A stretch of DNA of 64,000 nt from Streptomyces cyaneus. Its GTDB lineage: Bacteria; Actinomycetota; Actinomycetes; Streptomycetales; Streptomycetaceae. Every line of letters starts with the position of its first letter. Positions within the stretch are counted from its first letter, which is position 1. The stretch spans positions 310,001 through 374,000 of the forward strand of contig NZ_ML138678.1 in the NCBI RefSeq assembly GCF_004028635.1. The letters are read 5' to 3'. A program made the position numbers and the translations under genes. Below, one piece after another: positions 51,627 to 58,952 of the stretch. The notes below the pieces were generated by a model. The model was not told where the DNA came from. It searched no databases and was given only the letters and a program-made list of their open reading frames with translations.

Positions 51627-52679
51627 ATGCCCCGCAGACTCCGCCGTTCCCTGCAACTCGCCGCCACCACCGCACTCGTGGTCACGACGGCCACCGCCTG
51701 CAACGCCGCCGCGAAGAAGGACGCCTCCGACAGTGCGAGCGGCGGCAGCGGAAAGTCCTTCACGCTCGTCACCCCCGACGCCGTCGGGCAGAACGAGTTC
51801 CTGAAGCTCGCCGTCAGCGGCATCAAGGACGCGGCGAAGCAGCACGACGGGTCGCAGAAGGTCTACGAGTCCACGGACACCGCCTCCCAGCAGCAGAACG
51901 TCCAGGCCGCCGTCGACGCCGAGCCGGATGTCATCGTGCTGGTCGGCTTCGAGTTCGCCGACATCGTCGCCCAGCAGGCCGAGAAGAACCCCGAGCAGCA
52001 GTTCCTTATCGTCGACGCCTGCACGACGAAGACGTACAAGAACGTCAGCTGCGCGGTCTTCCGCGAGCACGAGGGTGTCTTCCTCGCGGGTGCCGAGGCC
52101 GGTCTGCTCAGCAAGTCGGGCAAGGTCGGCGCGGTCGACGTCCTCGACACACCCCAGTTCCGGCGCTACAGCGACCCGTTCGCGGCCGGTGCCAAGAAGG
52201 TCGCCGCCAAGACGGAGACGTCCACGCGTTTCGTCGGCGGACAGTCCCCGTTCGACGACTCGGCCCGCGCCAAGGAGCAGGCGAACACCCTGCTCTCCAA
52301 GGGCTACGACCAGATCATGGCGGCCGCCGCGGCCGGCAACTACGGCGTCTTCGAGGCGGCGAAGGCCAAGGGCGCGTACGCGTACGGCGTCGACGTCAAC
52401 CAGTGCCTCTCGGCGCCCGGCACGGTCGTCGACAACGTGATCAAGCGCACGGACGTCGCCGTGGAGAAGGGCATCGAGGCGGTCCTCACCGGCAAGACGG
52501 GCACGACCGTCTCGTACGGTCTGAAGGAGGGCGGCATCAGCCTGACCGGCCTGGAGGACGGCGTGGACTCGTCGAAGTGCGTGATCGCCGAGCACAAGGA
52601 CGTCCTGAAGCAGGTGGAGGCGCTGCGCGACCAGATCGTGGCCGGGAAGCTGACGGTCGATGACCCCGCCGCAAGCTGA
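51627..52679 (+). CDS. BMP/PnrA-type nucleoside-binding lipoprotein
   Basis: The 350-residue protein has a lipoprotein signal (LQLAATTALVVTTATAC) and the BMP fold, with SFTLVTPDAVGQNEFLKLAVSGIKDA and VIVLVGFEFADIVAQQAEKNPEQQFLIVD. Characterised relatives bind purine nucleosides. It is the first gene of a six-gene operon with a two-module ATPase, two permeases, a nucleoside phosphorylase and a deaminase. Its 3' end overlaps the ATPase gene by 20 bp. Confidence 0.9.
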   Translation: MPRRLRRSLQLAATTALVVTTATACNAAAKKDASDSASGGSGKSFTLVTPDAVGQNEFLKLAVSGIKDAAKQHDGSQKVYESTDTASQQQNVQAAVDAEPDVIVLVGFEFADIVAQQAEKNPEQQFLIVDACTTKTYKNVSCAVFREHEGVFLAGAEAGLLSKSGKVGAVDVLDTPQFRRYSDPFAAGAKKVAAKTETSTRFVGGQSPFDDSARAKEQANTLLSKGYDQIMAAAAAGNYGVFEAAKAKGAYAYGVDVNQCLSAPGTVVDNVIKRTDVAVEKGIEAVLTGKTGTTVSYGLKEGGISLTGLEDGVDSSKCVIAEHKDVLKQVEALRDQIVAGKLTVDDPAAS

Positions 52680-54210
52680 CGTCGACGGGGGCGCCGGTCC
52701 GGCCGACGTCGCCGTCGAGCTCCGGGGCATCACCAAGCGGTTCCCCGGCACGCTCGCCAACGACGCCGTCGACCTGACCGTCCGCCGAGGCGAGATCCAC
52801 GCGCTCATGGGCGAGAACGGCGCGGGCAAGTCGACGCTCATGTCGGTGCTTTACGGCATGGAGCGCGCCGACGCCGGAACGGTCCGGATCGACGGACGGG
52901 ACACGGACTTCGCCAGCCCCGCCGACGCCATGGCCGCCGGGCTCGGCATGGTGCACCAGAGCTTCAAGCTGTTCGACTCGCTGACCGTCGCCGAGAACGT
53001 CGTGTACGCCGCCGAGCCGCGCCGCTTCGGCCTGGTGGACCGCGCCGCCGCCCGCCGCCGAGTGCGTGAACTCGCCGAGCAGCACGGCCTGTTCGTCGAC
53101 CCGGACGCCCGGGTCGGGGACCTGCCGGTCGGCCTGCGACAGCGCGTGGAGATCCTCAAGCTGCTGCACCGGGGTGCCCGTACGCTCATCCTCGACGAGC
53201 CGACCGCCGTGCTGACGCCGGCCGAGGCGGACGCGCTGTTCGCGGTGCTCAAGTCGCTGGCCGCCGAGGGCCGTACGGTGATCCTTGTCACGCACAAGCT
53301 GCGCGAGGTGCTGGAGGGCAGCGACCACGTGACCGTCCTGCGGGACGGGCGGGTCGTGGCCCGGCTGGTCACCGCGAAGACCTCCGCCGACGCGATCGCC
53401 GCCGCGATGACCGGGCGTGCGGTCCAGCTGGACCGTATCCACGCCCCCGGCACCCCGGGCGAGGTTGTCCTCGACACGACGGGTCTGTCCACCGACGCCG
53501 TGCACGACATCACGCTCTCGGTCCGCGCGGGCGAGATCGTCGGCATCGCCGGTGTCGCCGGCAACGGTCAGAGCGAGCTGATCGAGGCGCTGGCCGGACT
53601 GCGGCCGGTCACCGCCGGGCGAGTGACACTCAAGGACGACGACATCACCCACGCCTCGGCCACCGAACGCCGTCTCAAGGGCCTGGCGTACGTCCCCGAG
53701 GACCGGCACGCGGTCGGTACGGCCCCGGCGGCGTCCGTGGCGGACAACCTCGCGATGGGACACCACCGTACGTCCCTGTCGCACCGCGGCCTGCTGCCGC
53801 CGACGTCCGTCCGGGCGCACGCACGGCGGCTGATCGAGCGCTTCGGCATCAAGGCGTCCACGCCCGACGTGCCGGCCTCCGCCCTGTCCGGCGGCAACCT
53901 CCAAAAGCTGCTGATCGGCCGCGAACTCGCCCATGACGCCCCGCTGTTGCTCGTCGAGCAGCCCACGCGCGGCGTCGACATCGGCGCGATCCAGAACATC
54001 CACGACCAGCTGATCGCCTACCGCGACGCCGGTCACGCCGTACTCCTCGTCTCGGCCGAGCTGAGCGAGATCCGGGGGCTCGCGGACCGGGTGCTGGTGA
54101 TGTACGAGGGCCGGATCACGGCGACGTACGACAAGACCGAGGCGGACGAACGGACGCTGGGGCTCGCGATGGCGGGCGGGACGAGCGCACGAGTGGAAGC
54201 CGCCGACTGA
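52660..54210 (+). CDS. Nucleoside ABC importer ATPase (two ABC domains)
   Basis: The 516-residue protein has two ABC modules. The first has GENGAGKSTLM (about residue 53), LPVGLRQRVEILKLL and LILDEPTAVLTP. The second has GVAGNGQSELIEAL, LSGGNLQKLLIGREL and LLVEQPTRGVDIGAI. This is the YufO/NupO type, which pairs with BMP-type binding proteins. It energises the uptake of nucleosides by the permeases encoded next. Confidence 0.92.
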   Translation: MTPPQADVDGGAGPADVAVELRGITKRFPGTLANDAVDLTVRRGEIHALMGENGAGKSTLMSVLYGMERADAGTVRIDGRDTDFASPADAMAAGLGMVHQSFKLFDSLTVAENVVYAAEPRRFGLVDRAAARRRVRELAEQHGLFVDPDARVGDLPVGLRQRVEILKLLHRGARTLILDEPTAVLTPAEADALFAVLKSLAAEGRTVILVTHKLREVLEGSDHVTVLRDGRVVARLVTAKTSADAIAAAMTGRAVQLDRIHAPGTPGEVVLDTTGLSTDAVHDITLSVRAGEIVGIAGVAGNGQSELIEALAGLRPVTAGRVTLKDDDITHASATERRLKGLAYVPEDRHAVGTAPAASVADNLAMGHHRTSLSHRGLLPPTSVRAHARRLIERFGIKASTPDVPASALSGGNLQKLLIGRELAHDAPLLLVEQPTRGVDIGAIQNIHDQLIAYRDAGHAVLLVSAELSEIRGLADRVLVMYEGRITATYDKTEADERTLGLAMAGGTSARVEAAD

Positions 54211-54211
54211 C

Positions 54212-55255
54212 ATGAATCCAGCACGCATCACCGGAGCCCTGCGCTCCCCCGTCACCTTCTCCGTGCTCGCGGGCGTCGTCATCGGCGCGCTCTTCCTCGT
54301 CGGCACCGGAGCGGACCCGATCACAGCCTACGAGGCGGTCCTGACCGGCGCGCTCGGCGCCGACGGCATCGGCTCGACCCTGACCACGACCACCAGCGTG
54401 CTCGGCATGGGCCTCGCCCTGGCGATCCCGCTGCGCGCCCGGCTGATCAACCTGGGCGGCGACGGACAGATGGTGCTCGGCGGCATCACCGCGGCCGTGA
54501 CCGGCCTGTACGCGCCGCTGCCGGCGCCCCTGACCGTCGTCCTCGCCCTGGTCGCGGGCATGGTGGCCGGCGCCGCCTACGCGGCCCTCGCCGCCCTGTG
54601 CGAGAACCACCTCGGCGTCCCGCTGCTGGTCAGCAGCCTGCTGCTGAGCTACCCGGCGGTGTCGCTGGCCTCCTACCTGGCCCGCTACCCGCTCAAGGAG
54701 CCCGGCTCCAGCCTCCCCCAGACCCGGGCGATACCCGACGGCGTGGCACTGCCCGCGTTCGGCGACTCGACCGTGACCGTCGGGCTGGTGCTCGTCGCCC
54801 TCGCGGCGGCCGCGTACTGGTTCACGGATCGGCGCACCGCCATCGGGTACGAGATACGCATGACCGGCCTCAACGCGCGCTTCTCGGCCTACGCCGGTGT
54901 CGAACGCCGGGGCCTGACCCTGAAGTTGATGTCCGTCTCGGGCGCGCTCGCCGGACTGGTCGGCGCAATCGGGGTGCTGAGCTTCCCGTACCGCTTCGTC
55001 GACGGCTCGCTCACCGCTCCGGGCTACACCTGGACGGGCCTCACGGCCGCGCTGCTGGCGATGGCGGCCCCGGTCGGCACGGTGATCTCCTCCTTCTTCT
55101 TCGCGGTCCTCCAAGTCGGCGGGCTCGCGATGGAGCGGACGACCGAGGTGCCGCGCGAGCTGACGCAGGTGCTCCAGGCGATCGTGATCGTGTTCCTGGC
55201 GGCCCGGCTGCGCTTCCCCGGCCGCCGGCTCAACCGCCGTAAGGAGGCGGTGTGA
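54212..55255 (+). CDS. Nucleoside ABC importer permease 1
   Basis: The 347-residue membrane protein (YufP/NupP type) has about ten hydrophobic segments and LALAIPLRARLINLGGDGQMVLGGITAAV, the family signature with the NLGGDGQ loop. It starts one base after the ATPase stop and ends with a 4-bp overlap with permease 2. It forms the translocation channel as a heterodimer with that protein. Confidence 0.92.
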   Translation: MNPARITGALRSPVTFSVLAGVVIGALFLVGTGADPITAYEAVLTGALGADGIGSTLTTTTSVLGMGLALAIPLRARLINLGGDGQMVLGGITAAVTGLYAPLPAPLTVVLALVAGMVAGAAYAALAALCENHLGVPLLVSSLLLSYPAVSLASYLARYPLKEPGSSLPQTRAIPDGVALPAFGDSTVTVGLVLVALAAAAYWFTDRRTAIGYEIRMTGLNARFSAYAGVERRGLTLKLMSVSGALAGLVGAIGVLSFPYRFVDGSLTAPGYTWTGLTAALLAMAAPVGTVISSFFFAVLQVGGLAMERTTEVPRELTQVLQAIVIVFLAARLRFPGRRLNRRKEAV

Positions 55256-56121
55256 TGTTCCTCGACTCCGATCTGCTGCTGTCGGCGCTGCGCGCGCTCA
55301 CCCCGATCCTGCTGGCGGCTCTCGGCGGAGCGATCTGTGAGCGGGCGGGCGTGTTCAACATCGGCCTCGAAGGCATGATGCTGATGGGCTGCTTCACGGC
55401 GGTGGCCACCAGCTGGTTCACCGGCAGCGCCTGGCTCGGCGTGCTGGCGGCGGCGCTCGCGGCAGGCGCGTACTCGCTGATCCTGGCCGTGGGCGCGGTG
55501 ACGCTGCGCGGGGACGCGGTCGTTCTGGGCGTGGCCATGAACCTCCTGGCCGTCGGCCTGACCGGCTTCCTGCTGCGTACGGTCTTCGGCGTACAGGGGA
55601 CTTTCGACGACCCGTCACTCGCCGGGCTCCCGCTGGTCGGTGGCTTCACCCCGCTCACGTATCTGTCGTGGGCGGCGGTCGCGGTGGCCGCGGTGCTGCT
55701 GTCCCGGCACGTGTGGGGGCTCAGGCTCCGCGGGGTCGGCGAGGCTCCGGACGCGGCGGCGACGCTCGGGGTGAGCCCGGTCAAGTACAAGTACGGGGCG
55801 ATCCTGACCTCCGGTGTCCTGTGCGGGCTGGCAGGCGCCCAACTCGCCCTCGGCAACGTCACCTTGTTCACCGAGAACATGACCGCCGGCCGCGGCTGGA
55901 TCGCCGTCGTCGCCGTCATGCTCGGCCGCGCGGCCCCGGTCGGCGTCCTGCTCGCCGCCCTGCTGTTCGGCCTCGCCGAGGCGGCGGGCTTCCGCCTCCA
56001 GGGCCTCGGCCTGCCCCAGCAGGCGACCGACGCCGCGCCGTACGTCGTCACGCTCGGCGCCCTGTTCCTCACGACGGCCCGCCGCCGTCGCCGTATCCGC
56101 CCCTCCGGAGCCGCTTCATGA
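55252..56121 (+). CDS. Nucleoside ABC importer permease 2
   Basis: The 289-residue membrane protein (YufQ/NupQ type) shows LAALGGAICERAGVFNIGLEGMMLMGCF, with the conserved NIGLEGMML loop, and about eight hydrophobic segments. The start is GTG directly followed by ATG, with AAGGAGG upstream, overlapping permease 1. Its stop overlaps the start of the nucleoside phosphorylase gene (ATGA), tying uptake to catabolism. Confidence 0.92.
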   Translation: MMFLDSDLLLSALRALTPILLAALGGAICERAGVFNIGLEGMMLMGCFTAVATSWFTGSAWLGVLAAALAAGAYSLILAVGAVTLRGDAVVLGVAMNLLAVGLTGFLLRTVFGVQGTFDDPSLAGLPLVGGFTPLTYLSWAAVAVAAVLLSRHVWGLRLRGVGEAPDAAATLGVSPVKYKYGAILTSGVLCGLAGAQLALGNVTLFTENMTAGRGWIAVVAVMLGRAAPVGVLLAALLFGLAEAAGFRLQGLGLPQQATDAAPYVVTLGALFLTTARRRRRIRPSGAAS

Positions 56122-56894
56122 CCCAGGACCAGCCTCAGGATCTCCTTCCCGTCACCCGCATACCCCGCACCGGGCTCCCGGCCCACGCGGTCGTCGTCGG
56201 CGACCCGGCCCGTGCGACCGCCGTCGCCGCCCTGCTCGACGGTGCCGAGGAGGTGTCGTACCACCGCGAATACCGTGTGTTCAGCGGGAGTTGGAAGGGC
56301 GTGCCGGTCACGGTCGCCTCGCACGGAGTGGGCGGTCCCGGTGCGATCCTGCTGTTCCAGGAGCTGGCGGACGCGGGGGTCCGCACGATCCTGCGGTTCG
56401 GTACGGCGGGTGCGATGAAGCCCGGTATCGGCGACGGCGATCTCGTCATCGCCGAGGCGGCCGTACGGGACGACGGGGTGACCCAGCAGCTGCTGCCGCC
56501 CGAGTACCCGGCGGTCTCGGCGCCCGAGGCGGTCCTCGCGCTCCAGCGCGCGGCCCGCGAGACCGGCGCGCCGCACCACCGGGGCATCGTCTGGACCCGG
56601 GCGGCCTTCCAGCCCGGGCTCATCCCCCTCTTCTCGTACGACGGTGCCGGGCTCGCGGCGATCGAGATGGAGCTGTCGGCGCTGCTGGTCACCGCCTCGC
56701 TGCGGGGGATCGTCGCGGGCGGCCTGCTCGTGGTCGACGGGGCGAACGCGGACGAGCTGGTGGACGAGGAGGGAACCAGCGTCTACGACCCGCACCGGGA
56801 CGTCGTCGCGGCCGGTGTGGAGCGGGGCGCGGTGGTCTCTCTGGAGGCGCTGCGGCTGCTCGCCGAAGAGAGCCCGGAGGGGGCTGCGGCGTGA
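56118..56894 (+). CDS. Nucleoside phosphorylase (NP-I family)
   Basis: The 258-residue enzyme has the NP-I fold: HAVVVGDPARATAVAALL (phosphate site), VASHGVGGPGAILLFQELADAG, TILRFGTAGAM, and AGLAAIEMELSALLVTAS, where E-M-E binds the ribose. It cleaves nucleosides with phosphate to base and ribose 1-phosphate. It resembles uridine and purine nucleoside phosphorylases, and the exact base cannot be read from sequence. It lies between nucleoside permeases and a deaminase, and next to mtnA. This makes methylthioinosine or inosine-type substrates plausible. Confidence 0.85.
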   Translation: MTQDQPQDLLPVTRIPRTGLPAHAVVVGDPARATAVAALLDGAEEVSYHREYRVFSGSWKGVPVTVASHGVGGPGAILLFQELADAGVRTILRFGTAGAMKPGIGDGDLVIAEAAVRDDGVTQQLLPPEYPAVSAPEAVLALQRAARETGAPHHRGIVWTRAAFQPGLIPLFSYDGAGLAAIEMELSALLVTASLRGIVAGGLLVVDGANADELVDEEGTSVYDPHRDVVAAGVERGAVVSLEALRLLAEESPEGAAA

Positions 56895-58189
56895 GTGTGA
56901 TCGATCTGCTGGTCCACGGCGGTGACGTCCTGACCGTCGACGACGCCGGAACCGTCGTACGGGACGGGGCGGTTGCCGTCCACGAGGGTGAGATCGTCGC
57001 CGTCGGCCCCGCCGAGGAGCTGGGTACGCGGTTCACGGCGGCGGAGTGCCTTGACGCCGCGGGCTGTCTCGTCCTCCCCGGCCTGATCAACACCCACACC
57101 CACCTCGCGATGACCCTGCTGCGCGGTCGCGCCGACGACGTCACCCTCCAGGGCTTCCTGGAGCGGGTGCTGCGGTGGGAGGCCGAGCTGCTGACGCCGA
57201 AGAACGTGGCGGCGGCGGTGCGGGTGGCGGTGGCCGAGAGCGTACGGGCCGGGGTGACGTCGGCGCTGGACATGTACTGGTTCCACGAGGCGGCCGAGCG
57301 GGCGGCCCGCGAGTCGGGCTGGCGGCTGCTGACCGGGCCCACCTTCATGGACGTACCGGAGCCACCGGACCGGCTCGCGTACGAGGACCGGATGGACTGG
57401 GCCCGCCGGGATCTGGAGGCACGCGGTCCGGCGCGGGGCGGCCGCCGTCCCGTCGTCTTCGCGCACTCCACCTACACCCTCTCCCCCGACCAGCTCACCG
57501 AAATAGCCGCCCTGGCAAGGGAGTTCGGGGCGCTACTGCACATCCACGCCGCCGAGAACGCGACCGAGGTCGCCACCGTCGAGGTGCGCTACGGCAAGCG
57601 GCCGGTGGAACTGCTCGACTCCCTCGGGCTGCTCGGACCCGACCTGCTGCTCGCCCACGCCGTGGAGCTCACCGGGCCGGAGATCGCGGCGCTGGCCCGC
57701 ACGGGCACGTCCGTCGCCCACTGTCCGGTGTCGAACCTGAAGCTGGGCTGCGGCATCGCGCCGGTGCCCCGGCTGCTGAGCGCAGGGGTGACCGTCGGGC
57801 TGGGCACGGACGGGGCCGTCAGTTCCAACACCCTGGACGTGCTGGGCGCGGTGCGGCAGGCGGCGCTGGTGCACAAGGCGGGCGGCGACCCCACGGCGGT
57901 AGGCGCCGAGCGGGCCGTACGCATGGCGACGATCGAGGGGGCGCGGGCACTGGGGCTCGGGGAACAGCTGGGCTCGCTGGAGAGGGGCAAGCGGGCCGAC
58001 CTGATCGTGCTCGACCTGAGCGCGCCACACCTGCGTCCGCTGCACGATCCGTGGTCCACGCTGGCGTACGCGGCGCACTCGGCGGACGTGCGGGACACGG
58101 TCGTCGACGGGCGCGTGCTGATGCGGGACCGGGTGCTGACGACGCTGGACGAAGAGACGGTGATCGCCGACCTGGAGGCGCTCGTCTGA
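56891..58189 (+). CDS. SAH/MTA-type adenosine-moiety deaminase (amidohydrolase)
   Basis: The 432-residue enzyme belongs to the metal-dependent amidohydrolases. It has the metal ligands LPGLINTHTHLAMTLLRG (H-x-H), a third His in LLHIHAAEN, a fourth in HAVELTGPEI, and the metal Asp in LGTDGAVSSN. This matches the MtaD/TrzA branch, which deaminates S-adenosylhomocysteine and methylthioadenosine. Alternatives are guanine-type or aminodeoxyfutalosine deaminases of menaquinone synthesis. The start overlaps the phosphorylase stop (GTGA). The order deaminase plus phosphorylase next to mtnA matches a methylthioinosine route to methylthioribose 1-phosphate. Confidence 0.85.
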   Translation: MSVIDLLVHGGDVLTVDDAGTVVRDGAVAVHEGEIVAVGPAEELGTRFTAAECLDAAGCLVLPGLINTHTHLAMTLLRGRADDVTLQGFLERVLRWEAELLTPKNVAAAVRVAVAESVRAGVTSALDMYWFHEAAERAARESGWRLLTGPTFMDVPEPPDRLAYEDRMDWARRDLEARGPARGGRRPVVFAHSTYTLSPDQLTEIAALAREFGALLHIHAAENATEVATVEVRYGKRPVELLDSLGLLGPDLLLAHAVELTGPEIAALARTGTSVAHCPVSNLKLGCGIAPVPRLLSAGVTVGLGTDGAVSSNTLDVLGAVRQAALVHKAGGDPTAVGAERAVRMATIEGARALGLGEQLGSLERGKRADLIVLDLSAPHLRPLHDPWSTLAYAAHSADVRDTVVDGRVLMRDRVLTTLDEETVIADLEALV

Positions 58190-58211
58190 ACAGGCCCCAT
58201 AATGTGACCTG

Positions 58212-58226
58212 AGACATCGGATGTCT
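58212..58226. promoter_or_regulatory. Operator-like dyad upstream of the GntR-type gene
   Basis: AGACATC-G-GATGTCT is a perfect 15-bp dyad 46 bp before the regulator start, suited to autoregulation by a FadR-type dimer. A 13-of-15 match lies at 61510-61524. Confidence 0.55.
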
Positions 58227-58271
58227 TGCATGACATTCTGCGCGACGTCCTGAACGACAGGGAGGCCGGCC

Positions 58272-58943
58272 ATGGCAGTCACCGACGAGGCGATCGAGAA
58301 GATCAAGGGCATGATCGTCTCCGGCGCGCTGCGCCCCGGCGACCGACTCCCCAAGGAGAGCGAACTGGCCGCCGGCCTCGGACTCTCCCGCAACTCCCTG
58401 CGGGAGGCCGTGCGGGCCCTGTCGCTGATCCGGATCCTGGACGTACGGCAGGGCGACGGTACGTACGTCACGAGCCTGGACCCGCAACTCCTGCTGGAGG
58501 CGCTGAGCTTCGTCGTCGACTTCCACCGCGACGACACCGTGCTGGAGTTCCTCGCCGTGCGCCGCATCCTGGAGCCGGCCGCCACGGCGATGGCCGCGTC
58601 GCGGATCAGCGAGCAGCAACTGGACGCGCTGGCCAACCAGTTGGACAAGCTCGGCAACGCTCCGTCGGTGGAGGAGCTCGTCGCCAGTGACCTGGAGTTC
58701 CACCGGGGCATCGTGCAGAGCTCGGGGAACTCGGTGCTGTGCTCGCTCCTCGACGGTCTGTCGGGACCGACGACCCGGGCGCGGATCTGGCGGGGGCTGA
58801 CGCAGGAGGACGCGGTGAGCCGGACCCTGCACGAGCACCGGGCGATCCTGGCGGCGCTGCGGGACCGCGACGCGGAGGCGGCTCGGTCGTGGGCGACGGT
58901 GCATATCGCGAGCGTGGAGCAGTGGTTGCGGTCGACGCTGTGA
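58272..58943 (+). CDS. FadR-subfamily GntR transcriptional regulator
   Basis: The 223-residue protein has a GntR winged helix (IEKIKGMIVSGALRPGDRLPKESELAAGLGLSRNSLREAVRALSLIRILDVRQGDGTYV) and an all-helical FCD effector domain with metal-type residues (ASDLEFHRGIVQSSGN, LHEHRAILAAL). The ligand is probably a carboxylic acid bound to the metal site. It lies 82 bp after the deaminase gene but has its own dyad. It is convergent with the NACHT gene, leaving only nine bases between them. Confidence 0.9.
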   Translation: MAVTDEAIEKIKGMIVSGALRPGDRLPKESELAAGLGLSRNSLREAVRALSLIRILDVRQGDGTYVTSLDPQLLLEALSFVVDFHRDDTVLEFLAVRRILEPAATAMAASRISEQQLDALANQLDKLGNAPSVEELVASDLEFHRGIVQSSGNSVLCSLLDGLSGPTTRARIWRGLTQEDAVSRTLHEHRAILAALRDRDAEAARSWATVHIASVEQWLRSTL

Positions 58944-58952
58944 CCTAGGGCC

